A stretch of DNA of 64,000 nucleotides from Nitrospirota bacterium (GTDB lineage Bacteria; Nitrospirota; Thermodesulfovibrionia; UBA6902), in the NCBI GenBank assembly GCA_016207885.1, contig JACQZE010000030.1, forward strand, positions 21,566 to 85,565, given 5' to 3'. The notes under the pieces are model-generated. The model made no database searches. It had not been told where the DNA came from and was given only the letters and a program-made list of their open reading frames with translations. The position numbers were made by a program, and so were the translations under genes. Positions 34,893 through 44,189 of the stretch are shown one piece after another; the first letter of the stretch is position 1; the number at the start of each line of letters is the position of its first letter.

Positions 34893-37841
34893 ATGAAAAG
34901 GGAAAAGTTTTTCAAACTATTCTTTATGAAGACTTTTATTTTACCAATCTTTGCATTGGCATTATTATTAGGCTCTGCCCAGCTGGCATTTTCAGCGCCG
35001 CCGGTTGTAAAGACCGTGCCATGGGTTTCCAGTAACTCGCTCATCCCGCATTCTACCTGGAGCGGGAGGCAGATCACCCTGAAGGGAACATCAGATGTGG
35101 AAGGTGGGAACATACAGTACACATGGGATTTCGGGGACGGCTCTGCTGTAGCGACAGGGACTGTAAGCAATAAATATGTTGTTGAGGCGGCTCACACATA
35201 CACAGGTAATCCGGGCGATATCTTTACCGCAAGGCTGACAGTACAGAACACAACTACATTCGAATCAGCCAGCAAGGTCTATTTCGTACAGATACTTGAA
35301 AATATCCTTGATACGCAGGTCAATGTGGCTATAGATGAGGGACTGTGGCGGCTTCACAAGACAATGACCCGTACAACACTTGATTCACAGGATGCTGGCC
35401 ACTGGGAATCAGGTTGCAGTTATAACTGTACAAGTTATGCGGTAATAAACCCTGCCAATGTGACCGCATTCTTTGTCAATGGGCATCTGGAGACGAGTCC
35501 TGACAGCAACCCTTACAAAGAGACGGTACAGCGCGCCATGCGCTGGGTATTTAACAGATTAACTACTGTTGCCATTGGTAATCATACATATCCTGCGCCT
35601 ATCGGCACTGTCAACCCTGACAGCAACGGAAACGGGTTAGGTGTATTGGTCAATGATTATGATACTGGATATCAGGGCGGCATGTTCATGGATGCCATCG
35701 TTGCCAGCGGCACACCGCTTGCGTTTACCACTACAGGGCCTGCCAACATTACAGGCAGAACATATAGCGGGATTTTGCAGGACATGGTGGATGCCTATGC
35801 ATGGGGCCAGAGTTATTCAGGTTATTACTATGGCGGTTGGACCTATAATCTATCCGGTAACAGTTCTACCAGTGATAATTCGACAAACCAGTGGGCAGCA
35901 ATAGGCTTGATTGCTGCAAAGGAGTTCCCTCTTGTTACAGTTCCGCAGTGGGTCATAGATGCAAATATAAATTCCGTCAATGTTACACAGAGTGTAAACG
36001 GATATTTTGGATACACCAATCAAAGCGAGGGTAATGCATGGGGATATCAGGCTCTTACACCCTCAGGCATGGTTCAGATGGCAATGGATGGTATCGGGCG
36101 CGGTGACGCCAGATGGGACAGGTCTGAGAACTATGAGAGAAACAATTTCTGTAATAACCCGGCTAATGGGGCTTATAGTTCACTACGTGCTTACTATTAC
36201 GGCTTGTTCTCTTTTACCAAGTCGATGCTTCTGCATGACCCTAATGGTGACGGCATTCCTACTTCTATAGATACCTTAGCCAACCAGCCGGGCGGTGCGA
36301 ATCCTATCGACTGGTATTCGGCAGAGGTTTCCAATGACGATCCGTGCGACGGTGTTGCCAAGACCCTGGTAAACGGCCAGAATGCCGCAGGTTATTGGTC
36401 TGGGCATAACTATACCAGTACACAATACCCGTTTGAAACAGCATGGGCGATAATCATGCTTAACCGTACTGTATTCTCATCCGGCGTTCCTGTAGCTGTT
36501 GCCAAGTCTACACCTAACCCCGGTGTTGCGATGGGCACGATCACCCTGGACGGTTCCGACTCATTCCATCAGGATCCTGAAAAAATGATAGTTCAATGGG
36601 ACTGGGATATTGACAATGACGGCCAGTATGATGACGCGACAGGGATCACTGCAACGCATATCTTCCCTGCGCTTGGTGACTATCAAGTCGGGCTTAAGGT
36701 AACAGATAATAACGCAGATACTGATACTACAGTCATAACCGTTATGATCAAAGAACCGCCGCTTGGCCCTACTGCCGAGGCAGGAGGCCCATATCAGCTC
36801 TGTCCGCATTTAACGCCCTGGATACTGGACGGAACTGCTTCAATAAACCCTGATGAGGGATTGCATCAGAGTTCCTGTTCTGATTGCCCCGGAGACACTA
36901 TCGGGGAGTATGCCTGGGACTTAGACAACGACGGCGAGTTTGATGACGCTACTGGAGTACGGCCGGATGTGACGGCCTTCTTTACCGATCTTGGTTCTGG
37001 TGAGCACCTTATCCAGCTCAGGGTGACAGATACAAACCACCTCTCTTTCCCCCTCAGTTGTGATGGCATCAATGACGGCGTTGGCGGCCCTGGTTGTGAT
37101 CTTAGTGATACAGACACGGCCCAGGTGCTTCCATGTACTCTCTGGATCGTCACGGAAACCCTGCCTTCCGCGCCTGTGGGCACTGATTATTCGGTCATTG
37201 TTCGCGCTGCCGGAGGAACAGTTCCATACCTGTGGAGCATAACCAATAAAACAGCCTCTCCTGCGCTTATAGAGGACTTTGCCGATAATCCTGAGGATCT
37301 TCAGAATATGCTGGATAATCTTTCTATCGGCACTAACCCTGACAACACAGGGGAACTGACATGGGAAGACCTTCCTCAGATAAAAGAGAATCCTGACCCT
37401 GACGACCCGATCTATTATATCGATTTCACTATCAGGGTGACAGACGGCGGCACCCGTGTGGCAACAGCGGTATTCAGATATACAGACCCTGATGCTACGA
37501 CCAGCGCTCCTGATTCAAGCGGCGGCGGGAGTGGCGGCGGCTGCTTCATAGCCACCGCTGCATATGGCAGTTACCTGCATCCTGATGTCTATGTACTGAA
37601 GAGGTTCAGGGATAAATATCTGCTTACAAATAAATTAGGCGATATGTTCGTGAAGACTTATTACAGATTCTCACCGCCAATGGCTGACTATATAGCAAAG
37701 CATGAGTCTCTCAGGTCTGCGGCGCGTATAGCTCTTACGCCTGTTGTGTATGGAGTGAAGTATCCTGCGGCATCATTCCTTGTGTTTGGATTTATTGCTG
37801 TGGCAGCAGGTTATGGCGTAAGGAAGAGAAGAAGAAAGTAA
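34893..37841 (+). CDS. Large PKD / alpha-toroid surface protein with CFI-box-CTERM tail
   Basis: 982 aa. Signal peptide, a first PKD domain (about residues 45-130; [14 protein letters not shown]), a prenyltransferase-like alpha/alpha-toroid region (about 140-490; [20 protein letters not shown]), then two PKD-type domains (about 505-590 and 600-720; [35 protein letters not shown]). After an Ig-like stretch come a Gly/Ser linker, the CFI box [46 protein letters not shown], a membrane helix and a basic end RKRRRK. The CFI-box-CTERM tail marks surface proteins handled by a sorting route. It is the last gene of the TPR-barrel/FecR operon and is followed by a strong terminator. Confidence 0.85.
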   Translation: MKREKFFKLFFMKTFILPIFALALLLGSAQLAFSAPPVVKTVPWVSSNSLIPHSTWSGRQITLKGTSDVEGGNIQYTWDFGDGSAVATGTVSNKYVVEAAHTYTGNPGDIFTARLTVQNTTTFESASKVYFVQILENILDTQVNVAIDEGLWRLHKTMTRTTLDSQDAGHWESGCSYNCTSYAVINPANVTAFFVNGHLETSPDSNPYKETVQRAMRWVFNRLTTVAIGNHTYPAPIGTVNPDSNGNGLGVLVNDYDTGYQGGMFMDAIVASGTPLAFTTTGPANITGRTYSGILQDMVDAYAWGQSYSGYYYGGWTYNLSGNSSTSDNSTNQWAAIGLIAAKEFPLVTVPQWVIDANINSVNVTQSVNGYFGYTNQSEGNAWGYQALTPSGMVQMAMDGIGRGDARWDRSENYERNNFCNNPANGAYSSLRAYYYGLFSFTKSMLLHDPNGDGIPTSIDTLANQPGGANPIDWYSAEVSNDDPCDGVAKTLVNGQNAAGYWSGHNYTSTQYPFETAWAIIMLNRTVFSSGVPVAVAKSTPNPGVAMGTITLDGSDSFHQDPEKMIVQWDWDIDNDGQYDDATGITATHIFPALGDYQVGLKVTDNNADTDTTVITVMIKEPPLGPTAEAGGPYQLCPHLTPWILDGTASINPDEGLHQSSCSDCPGDTIGEYAWDLDNDGEFDDATGVRPDVTAFFTDLGSGEHLIQLRVTDTNHLSFPLSCDGINDGVGGPGCDLSDTDTAQVLPCTLWIVTETLPSAPVGTDYSVIVRAAGGTVPYLWSITNKTASPALIEDFADNPEDLQNMLDNLSIGTNPDNTGELTWEDLPQIKENPDPDDPIYYIDFTIRVTDGGTRVATAVFRYTDPDATTSAPDSSGGGSGGGCFIATAAYGSYLHPDVYVLKRFRDKYLLTNKLGDMFVKTYYRFSPPMADYIAKHESLRSAARIALTPVVYGVKYPAASFLVFGFIAVAAGYGVRKRRRK

Positions 37842-37856
37842 AACACACAGTTACTC

Positions 37857-37896
37857 AAAAGACCCCTTTGCCAAAAGCAAAGGGGTCTTTTTTTTG
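37857..37896 (+). terminator. Rho-independent terminator
   Basis: Long perfect stem AAAAGACCCCTTTG / CAAAGGGGTCTTTT around CCAAAAG, followed by a run of T. It ends the surface-protein operon. Confidence 0.93.
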
Positions 37897-37943
37897 GTTC
37901 ATGCTGAGCTATATAAGCTAAACACACAACTATTGCGTTAGGC

Positions 37944-37966
37944 GTCATTCCGGCTTGTCCGGAATC
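37944..37966. repeat. Dispersed inverted repeat, half copy 2
   Basis: GTCATTCCGGCTTGTCCGGAATC, the left half of the family seen at 50554. The matching right half is missing; instead C-rich and G-rich blocks (CCCCCTTAG, GCGGGGGAGATAGGGGG) follow up to 38072. Confidence 0.75.
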
Positions 37967-38063
37967 TGTTTTTTGAATTCCCCCTTAGAAAAGCCAACAG
38001 TAGGCGCTTTAAGCGGGGGAGATAGGGGGATGTTGAAATAAAACACACCCCTAACCCCTCTTA

Positions 38064-39332
38064 TTAGAGGGGAAGATTCCGGTGATGGTCAAAGTCGCAT
38101 TCAAGCTGCATGTATGTGCAGCGATGGCAGACAAAATCATTTGGGAAGGCAAGGCTGTATTTTTTTCTTAACCCGGATTGAGAGATATTTAATTTCATAA
38201 AATAATCAAGAACTGAATCAAGGGGAAATTTCTTTACAGAGACAGATGTGAAGGGCCATTGAATTGAATAGAGCGGAAGTATACCGTGCTTAAGAAGCCA
38301 TTCTGTGCCTGATACGCATGATTTGAGAGCATCTTCAATATCCTGAAAAGCATTCTCCATGTTAAGCTCTATCCCAGCGACAAAGGCTGACATAACATTT
38401 CCCTGACCGAATATTTCGACTGCTTCAAGCAGCCCTCTTATCCACCCCTCGCGGCCGATGAAATGAGCCTTGCCGGGGCAGGCTTTTTCCCAGAGGCCTT
38501 CATCCCAGACCTCAAGATTAAAGCAGGCGCCGGTCACACCGGCGTCTCTCAGGCGCAGCATGGCGTCACGCTTGAGTGCGGATGACCCGCAGCATACAGG
38601 GATATTTGATCTGTTGACCTTTTTAAGCGCCTCTGCCAACTGGAGGTAGCGTTTTCCCTCTTCATCAATGTCAGTCATGCTGCCGCCGACAAGGTAAAAA
38701 TGTTTTATCTCAGGTGACGCTTCTACGCAAACTTCCATAAGCCTGTTAAGGTGTTCGCTGCTGATATCGCCTGTTCCTGATCTCTGGCCGAGTATCTTTG
38801 TGCGTTTATCTGGCACACCGTAGTGGCAGAATTTACAACGGTAGCTTTCCCCTGTCCTTGTATCTATATGCTGAAAGTATTCACACCCCGGCGTGGGGTT
38901 CAAAATAAGCATATCTCCGTGCTGCGCAACTCCTGCCTGTGTCATAGGAGTTCCGTCGAGTGTACTTTTCTGATGCCATAGAGGTTTCTTCTGGAAATCA
39001 ACCCTGGCTACCTTTTCATCCCATTCCATCAGCATATAGCCTGCTCCATCCTTCACAATTCTGTAAGGGCTTTTGCCATTGCCGAGGATCCTCACAAGGC
39101 CGCCGTCTTCAAGAACTATCAAATATGGGATATTGATGCTTGCTTCGCCTGTTGGGTTTTCTTCGCCTTCCTGAAAACGGTAGGGCTGCCAATTCGGGAT
39201 CGTCCATTCGCCGGCTTCACCCAGTTCAGGAGTGTATCTAAGGCCATTAAAAAGGAGGTCGGTCTTGATCAGGACCGGAAGCGGAACCTCAGGATATTTT
39301 GTTTGGAGATATTTTATCCTTGACTCTTTCAC
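38064..39332 (-). CDS. Radical SAM-like protein with unusual cysteine spacing
   Basis: 422 aa. The only cluster-like set is Cys150, Cys166 and Cys169 (C-x15-C-x2-C) in PTPGCEYFQH and YRCKFCHYGVP, where CKFCHY looks like the end of a radical SAM motif but the first cysteine is 16 residues upstream instead of four. Downstream HFYLVGGSMTD, DAGVTGACFNLEVWDE and a C-terminal FVCHRCTYMQLECDFDH (an extra cysteine group) fit the fold. Its product is unknown. It shares four bases with the small gene before it and is the last gene of its run. Confidence 0.72.
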   Translation of the reverse strand: MKESRIKYLQTKYPEVPLPVLIKTDLLFNGLRYTPELGEAGEWTIPNWQPYRFQEGEENPTGEASINIPYLIVLEDGGLVRILGNGKSPYRIVKDGAGYMLMEWDEKVARVDFQKKPLWHQKSTLDGTPMTQAGVAQHGDMLILNPTPGCEYFQHIDTRTGESYRCKFCHYGVPDKRTKILGQRSGTGDISSEHLNRLMEVCVEASPEIKHFYLVGGSMTDIDEEGKRYLQLAEALKKVNRSNIPVCCGSSALKRDAMLRLRDAGVTGACFNLEVWDEGLWEKACPGKAHFIGREGWIRGLLEAVEIFGQGNVMSAFVAGIELNMENAFQDIEDALKSCVSGTEWLLKHGILPLYSIQWPFTSVSVKKFPLDSVLDYFMKLNISQSGLRKKYSLAFPNDFVCHRCTYMQLECDFDHHRNLPL

Positions 39333-39607
39333 TTTTGTCCCATATTTTTGAAATAGGCGGTAGGTGCAACAGGTATGACCTCAATGTTGACATACTTCTC
39401 AAAAGGCGCTATCAGAGAATCAATCTTATCTTTAGAATCAGACTCAAGGATCGCAAAGTTTTTCTTCCAGTCCAGAGACGAGTAATCTCCGACAAGCCGG
39501 ACATTAGAAGGTATGTTGTCATAAAAAGTGTTCATCATACCTCCAAGAATTTTATACTCATCTTCAGTCAGCCCGCTTTTCGTCTCATTGATCAGGATAA
39601 ACAGCAT
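39329..39607 (-). CDS. Small soluble protein, possible dimeric alpha/beta-barrel fold
   Basis: 92 aa. The pattern MLFILINETKSGLTEDEYK, VGDYSSLDWKKNFAILESDS, IEVIPVAP resembles small ferredoxin-like dimeric barrel proteins of the DUF3303 or muconolactone-isomerase type. No catalytic residues can be named. Its stop overlaps the radical SAM start (ATGA), so the two are probably made together. Confidence 0.6.
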   Translation of the reverse strand: MLFILINETKSGLTEDEYKILGGMMNTFYDNIPSNVRLVGDYSSLDWKKNFAILESDSKDKIDSLIAPFEKYVNIEVIPVAPTAYFKNMGQK

Positions 39608-39631
39608 ATCAGAACTCCTTTTAATTTAAAT

Positions 39632-39680
39632 AACTCCCCCTCGCCCCCTCTTAAATTAAGAGGGGGTTGGGGGGAGTTAT
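39632..39680. repeat. Inverted repeat with CT-rich/GA-rich arms
   Basis: TAACTCCCCCTCGCCCCCTCTTAA faces TTAAGAGGGGGTTGGGGGGAGTTA almost perfectly, a long near-palindrome between two same-strand genes. Related but broken blocks lie at 37978-38072. A mobile-type palindrome or an attenuating hairpin are both possible. Confidence 0.7.
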
Positions 39681-39682
39681 TA

Positions 39683-40417
39683 TCATTTATTAAGTGACTT
39701 AACTTTTAATATGACTTTTGTTCCAACAGGCGGAGCTGTCTTTTTATTGACCACCATCATTCCGTATGGCACAAGCCCTGACTCTGTGGCGGCATCAATG
39801 ATGGCGGCAGGATCATGCACAAATCCGATAAGTATGCCGTCCATCTGCGCCATGTATTGTCCGTCCGGAAGAATGGTCGAGCCTGTATAGACCCAGCGCA
39901 TTGAAGAGAGCGCAGCCTTCTTCCCTGCGTCATAGATCAACTCCTCGGCGCGAAGGCTTTTATTCTTTCCGCCATCTTCCCACTCAACCCATATCTCGAC
40001 CTGATCTCCTTCAGGGGAATCAGGGTCAAAATGAAACTTCGCAGCCTTGCCCTTTTTCTGATCGAGGCCTATGAGTATCAATGCCAGATTGAACTCATAG
40101 GCATTTGAGTCCATCTCAAGTATGGTTTCGTATAATTTGTGCCCGCCTTTGACAGCCGCGAGATATTCAATGGTTCCTTCGTTCATATGCCAGATGCCGG
40201 GGACGGTAATCTCTTTCAGGTCAGTATCAACAGTGACGCTGCCTATCCGGTATTTCCCATTGCCAAGGGATTCGGCGCTGGGTATCTGCACTTTTTCATT
40301 AATTGAAGGGCCGTGAGGTATTTTGTTTACCTGAGCCTCCTTTTCAGCTGATGCGTCAGCCCAAAATATAAATACTGAAAAAGCCGGAACCAGTGTCAAT
40401 GATAATATTCTTTTCAT
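39683..40417 (-). CDS. Exported YdjY-like domain protein
   Basis: 244 aa. Signal peptide (cleavage near ADASAEK), then a domain with KYRIGSVTVDTDLKEITVPG, TIEYLAAVKGGHKLYETIL and GILIGFVHDPAAIIDA that resembles the YdjY family, whose function is not established. It starts four bases inside the methyltransferase gene and lies upstream of the palindrome and the radical SAM pair. Confidence 0.68.
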   Translation of the reverse strand: MKRILSLTLVPAFSVFIFWADASAEKEAQVNKIPHGPSINEKVQIPSAESLGNGKYRIGSVTVDTDLKEITVPGIWHMNEGTIEYLAAVKGGHKLYETILEMDSNAYEFNLALILIGLDQKKGKAAKFHFDPDSPEGDQVEIWVEWEDGGKNKSLRAEELIYDAGKKAALSSMRWVYTGSTILPDGQYMAQMDGILIGFVHDPAAIIDAATESGLVPYGMMVVNKKTAPPVGTKVILKVKSLNK

Positions 40418-41415
40418 GGTTTAACTCCTTGTATGACAGTATGCGGCATCGGAGGGGGCAGGGGAACGCTGCTGATATCCCTGAATCCCGCCTCTGTGAG
40501 CCACTGGATGATTTCTGAAATGGAATGTACCGTGCCGAACTCGCTTGTGAGCATCATATTCACTCCGAAGAGCATGACGAACGGCGGGCCGTCCTTTTCT
40601 TTATTGCAAAAAACATCATTCACTGCAAAGAGGCCTCCGGGTTCAAGCGACTGAAATGCCTTGGCTATGAGCATACGGCAGGTGTCAGGATTTTCTCTGT
40701 GGAAGATCCCTGAATTAAGTACGCAGTCATTGCCTTCAGGGTAGGGGGTCTTTGTGTAGTCTCCCTCAATTGCATGAACTCTGCCTTCCATTTTATATTC
40801 TTTGATAATATCCCTGGCAATCGCAACAACGCCGGGAAGGTCCATGACTGTTGAAGTCAGGCCCGGGTTCTTCTGCGCAAGGAGGATGGAATAGGTGGCA
40901 GGCCCGCCGCCTATATCAAGAAGCCTTTTCCGTCCGGCAAAGTCTATCTTTGCCGCCAAAGACCTGCCGACCCCGAGTGCGCGGTTGTGCATTCCCAAAA
41001 CAAAATGCCTTGTCTTTTCAGCGTCCTCCCCAAGTATGGTCTCAGGCCTTAAAGCGGGTTTTCCCGACCTGAGCGTATCTTCCAGTTTACCCCAGACAGG
41101 ATAGAGATCATCGCTGTATTTAAATGCTTCTCCGAGGTATGCAGGGCTTCCCTGGATCAGGAAGGTTTCCGCAACCGCTGAATTTTTATACTTCTCATTC
41201 TGCTTTTCAAGAAGCCCGAGTGAAACACACGCGTTCAGGAATAACCCGGTATGATGGGCTGCCGTGCCGAGTTCACCGGCTATCTCTGAAACGGTTTTTT
41301 CATTCTTGCCGATCCTGGAAAAAAGATTCAGCCTGTTTGCGGTGAGAAAGACGGATGAATCCCAGTACGCAGTTGCAAGTTTAAATAGAACTGAAGGGTT
41401 TATATCCATATTCAT
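40414..41415 (-). CDS. O-methyltransferase with dimerisation domain
   Basis: 333 aa. N-terminal winged-helix dimerisation domain (about residues 10-90; ANRLNLFSRIGKNEKTVSEI, GLFLNACVSLGLLEK) and a class I methyltransferase core with LLDIGGGPATYSILLAQ, VMDLPGVVAIARD and EPGGLFAVNDVF. This is the acetylserotonin/plant-type O-methyltransferase architecture, also used by bacteriochlorophyll and polyketide enzymes. AAGGAG lies seven bases before ATG 41415. The substrate is unknown. Confidence 0.87.
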   Translation of the reverse strand: MNMDINPSVLFKLATAYWDSSVFLTANRLNLFSRIGKNEKTVSEIAGELGTAAHHTGLFLNACVSLGLLEKQNEKYKNSAVAETFLIQGSPAYLGEAFKYSDDLYPVWGKLEDTLRSGKPALRPETILGEDAEKTRHFVLGMHNRALGVGRSLAAKIDFAGRKRLLDIGGGPATYSILLAQKNPGLTSTVMDLPGVVAIARDIIKEYKMEGRVHAIEGDYTKTPYPEGNDCVLNSGIFHRENPDTCRMLIAKAFQSLEPGGLFAVNDVFCNKEKDGPPFVMLFGVNMMLTSEFGTVHSISEIIQWLTEAGFRDISSVPLPPPMPHTVIQGVKP

Positions 41416-41477
41416 TAAAAAGCTCCTTGCGGGATTTGATACTGATTTTTATTGCTCAGGCCGCTGTTTATTATTTA

Positions 41478-44057
41478 CTATTTAGGATAATGATTCAAGA
41501 GCTTTCTCTGTATCGCAATATCAGCAAGAAAGATTATGACAGCGAGTATAAATAAGTAGGGCCAGGCCGGTATCAATCGTTCTGCCTTCTTCTCCGAGTA
41601 ATTTAATAACAAATCTTTATCAGTCAGTACCCTGCCCCCGGTATGAGAGGCGATATCCTCAATCAATTTATCATTTCTGCCAAGCGTGAGGAACTCCTCT
41701 TTATCGCTTATTATGAAGTTTCCTCTTGACAGGTCAATGATATTCCCGTGACTTTCTTCAGCTATGACCGCAAGATATTTGCCGGGAGCAAGATTGCCGA
41801 GCGCTCCGGTGTATGATCCGTCAGAGGAGCGGAGCAGTTTAGTGTCAATAGTCTTTCCGTCAGGAGATAATATTTTAGCGCTAATCATCATCGTCGTATC
41901 TTCGTTATTTCCTGAATCCTCATGCTGAATTTCCACCCGGCTGCCTTTTACATGAAATGCCGGAAGGGTTTCTCCATCAGCGCCTGGCCGCAAACTTCTC
42001 TTAACCATCTGCACAAACAGCCTGCCGAATCCTTCCCATTGAAGCCAGTCTCTTGACCACCGCAAACCATCATCTCCTGTGAATATAACAGATCTGCCAA
42101 TTCCATAATTCCACAACCCAACAACAGGGTCTCCCAGGTGTGATATAACCGGAATAACGGATGTTTTCTTTGGCGAAGTCACCATGTATCCGTGCATAAC
42201 CGGCATATTAAGAGGCATGCCGTTTAATATCGCATCAGGTTCTTTTAAGCGAGGTGAAAAAGGATCTTCAACCACAAGAGGCCTGGAGGCGGTCATGGCA
42301 TCTATCTGAAATATCTTTGAAAGCTCATGAAGGTCATCTTCCACCTGAAAGAACCTTCCACCGCCCATAAACGCTATCTCTTTCATAAGGGTGATATTGC
42401 TCTCTTTTCCGACAGCTACGGCTGAAATTGTAATGTCTCTCTTTCGCATCTCTTCTATCAGTTGTGAGAAGTCTCTTTCTCGCGTTCTTCCGTCAGAAAG
42501 AAGTATGACATGCTTATGAGACGCTCCGGATGTTTTCAACCAGTCATAAGCCTGTGTCATGGCAGGGAAAAGGTCAGTGCTCCCTCTCGGCATGACAGAC
42601 TGGATCTTTTTAATTATCTCATCCCTGTTCTTTATGGATCCGGGGCTTGATATCACATGAGATTCGCTGTCAAAAGCGATGATGCCGACCTTGTCTTCTT
42701 CACCGGACATATCAATGATAGACTGCGCGGCATCAGCGGCAAGCCTGATCTTTGATTCATCACCGCCTTCTGACATGCTGCCTGATTTATCCATGACAAA
42801 AACAAGGCCAAGGGATGATGGATGCTCGCCGGGAGAAGGTATTAAACTTACAGGCAAAGCGGATTCAATAGGTGTGTTGGCAAATCCCTTTGAGCCTATG
42901 CCCGTATCTCCTCCGATCAAAACAAGGCCTGTGCCCATGTCATGAACCGCATTTGATAAAGCCTTCATCTGCTCTAATGAAAGCAACAGGGAAGGGATAT
43001 TGTCGAGAATAACTGCGTCGTATGAAATGTATTCTTTTGGATCCGCAGGCATAAGGCCGGCATGCATATAGACGGCATCTAAATTGTTTTTCGTCAGTAC
43101 ATTGCCGAGATATTTCCTTGACGTATTATCAGAAGACGGATCAGTGACGATCAATATCTCCGGCCTGCTTGCTGTGTAAACAAAGGCCTCAGCGCTGTTG
43201 TTCGCAAAGGTCGAGTCATTCTTTGCAGTCAGCCTTACTGAGATTTCATGAAAACCGCCTTTATCAAGAACGAGAGGAAATTTATGCCGGCGGTTTCCGG
43301 CAAGGATGCTGAGATCCTCTTTAAGGATTTTGTCCTCTCCGTCCACAGCGATTTTGAGACTGCCGTCTGTTTCAATATTACTGCTGACAGATACTTCAAG
43401 TGAAAAAGGGTTTCCAACTCTCACTTCAGCCGGAGCGTAAAGAGCTTCGACAAGCGCTTCGTCATGGTTGATCCCTCCTGCTGGCAGAACGTCTACAGTA
43501 ATTCCCATTGCTTTTAATTCATCAAAGATATTATAAGCATTGCCGGTATTCTCATTGCCGTCTGTGATAAGCACCAGCCTCTTGCGAAAGCCTTCAGGGA
43601 ATAATTTTGAAGCAGTCAGCAAAGCGTTCTCTAAATCAGTAAATCCTGATCCTGTTTCACGCGATTCACTCCAAAGGGATAATTTTGAGAGATGTTCCCC
43701 CTGTGTAATGCCTGAAGGCGGGACTACAAGCCGGGCCTTTTCCCCGAACTGAAGGACTCCGATGCGGTCATCATCTCTCTTCTCTTTTATCTTTAAAGCG
43801 ATGTAATCCTTTATCGCAGCTTTTTCGTTTTTATTAATGCTTTGGGAAACATCTACAACAAAGAGCACGCATTGATCATTTGTTCTCATCAATAACATCG
43901 GTTCTGAAAGACCTATGAGGATCAGGCATATGACAAGTGATCTCAGTATAGGCTTGCGCTGCATATTTCTCATTCGCAACAGCCATACTGCAACAACTGC
44001 TAAAGCAGCTATGATGAGATAGATTGGAGAATTAAACTTTAAAAATTCCATATTCAA
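41478..44057 (-). CDS. Membrane protein with two VWA domains
   Basis: 859 aa. Two N-terminal membrane helices (MRNMQRKP between), a first VWA domain (about residues 60-230; VLFVVDVSQSINKNEKAAI), a glutamine-amidotransferase-like segment, a second VWA domain (about 410-590; VFVMDKSGSMSEGGDESK with an intact DxSGS MIDAS), a beta-rich region and a last membrane helix near residue 845. It belongs with the MoxR/DUF58/BatA genes upstream and is the last of that run. Such proteins probably act in envelope assembly or stress with a MoxR chaperone. Confidence 0.83.
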   Translation of the reverse strand: MNMEFLKFNSPIYLIIAALAVVAVWLLRMRNMQRKPILRSLVICLILIGLSEPMLLMRTNDQCVLFVVDVSQSINKNEKAAIKDYIALKIKEKRDDDRIGVLQFGEKARLVVPPSGITQGEHLSKLSLWSESRETGSGFTDLENALLTASKLFPEGFRKRLVLITDGNENTGNAYNIFDELKAMGITVDVLPAGGINHDEALVEALYAPAEVRVGNPFSLEVSVSSNIETDGSLKIAVDGEDKILKEDLSILAGNRRHKFPLVLDKGGFHEISVRLTAKNDSTFANNSAEAFVYTASRPEILIVTDPSSDNTSRKYLGNVLTKNNLDAVYMHAGLMPADPKEYISYDAVILDNIPSLLLSLEQMKALSNAVHDMGTGLVLIGGDTGIGSKGFANTPIESALPVSLIPSPGEHPSSLGLVFVMDKSGSMSEGGDESKIRLAADAAQSIIDMSGEEDKVGIIAFDSESHVISSPGSIKNRDEIIKKIQSVMPRGSTDLFPAMTQAYDWLKTSGASHKHVILLSDGRTRERDFSQLIEEMRKRDITISAVAVGKESNITLMKEIAFMGGGRFFQVEDDLHELSKIFQIDAMTASRPLVVEDPFSPRLKEPDAILNGMPLNMPVMHGYMVTSPKKTSVIPVISHLGDPVVGLWNYGIGRSVIFTGDDGLRWSRDWLQWEGFGRLFVQMVKRSLRPGADGETLPAFHVKGSRVEIQHEDSGNNEDTTMMISAKILSPDGKTIDTKLLRSSDGSYTGALGNLAPGKYLAVIAEESHGNIIDLSRGNFIISDKEEFLTLGRNDKLIEDIASHTGGRVLTDKDLLLNYSEKKAERLIPAWPYLFILAVIIFLADIAIQRKLLNHYPK

Positions 44058-44062
44058 ATTTT

Positions 44063-44166
44063 GTCATTCCGGCTTGGTCGATTCGGCCTTGTCCGGAATC
44101 TTTTCCCATAAGGATTCCCGACGCGCTTCGCTCGCTTAAGGCGCCTACTTCAGGTGCGAGAATGAC
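44063..44166. repeat. Dispersed inverted repeat, copy 3 (long)
   Basis: Starts GTCATTCCGGCTTGGTCG, contains a second CTTGTCCGGAATC arm and a central GATTCCCGACGCGCTTCGCT hairpin, and ends GCGAGAATGAC. It fills the gap between the two VWA genes. Confidence 0.75.
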
Positions 44167-44189
44167 GCAACGGGCAATTTGTAAATAAT

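Noticed and set aside
37978..38072. CRISPR-like or REP array of C-rich and G-rich blocks
   Set aside because: There is no regular spacing or repeated unit; the blocks form broken inverted repeats only. No CRISPR array was seen anywhere in the window.
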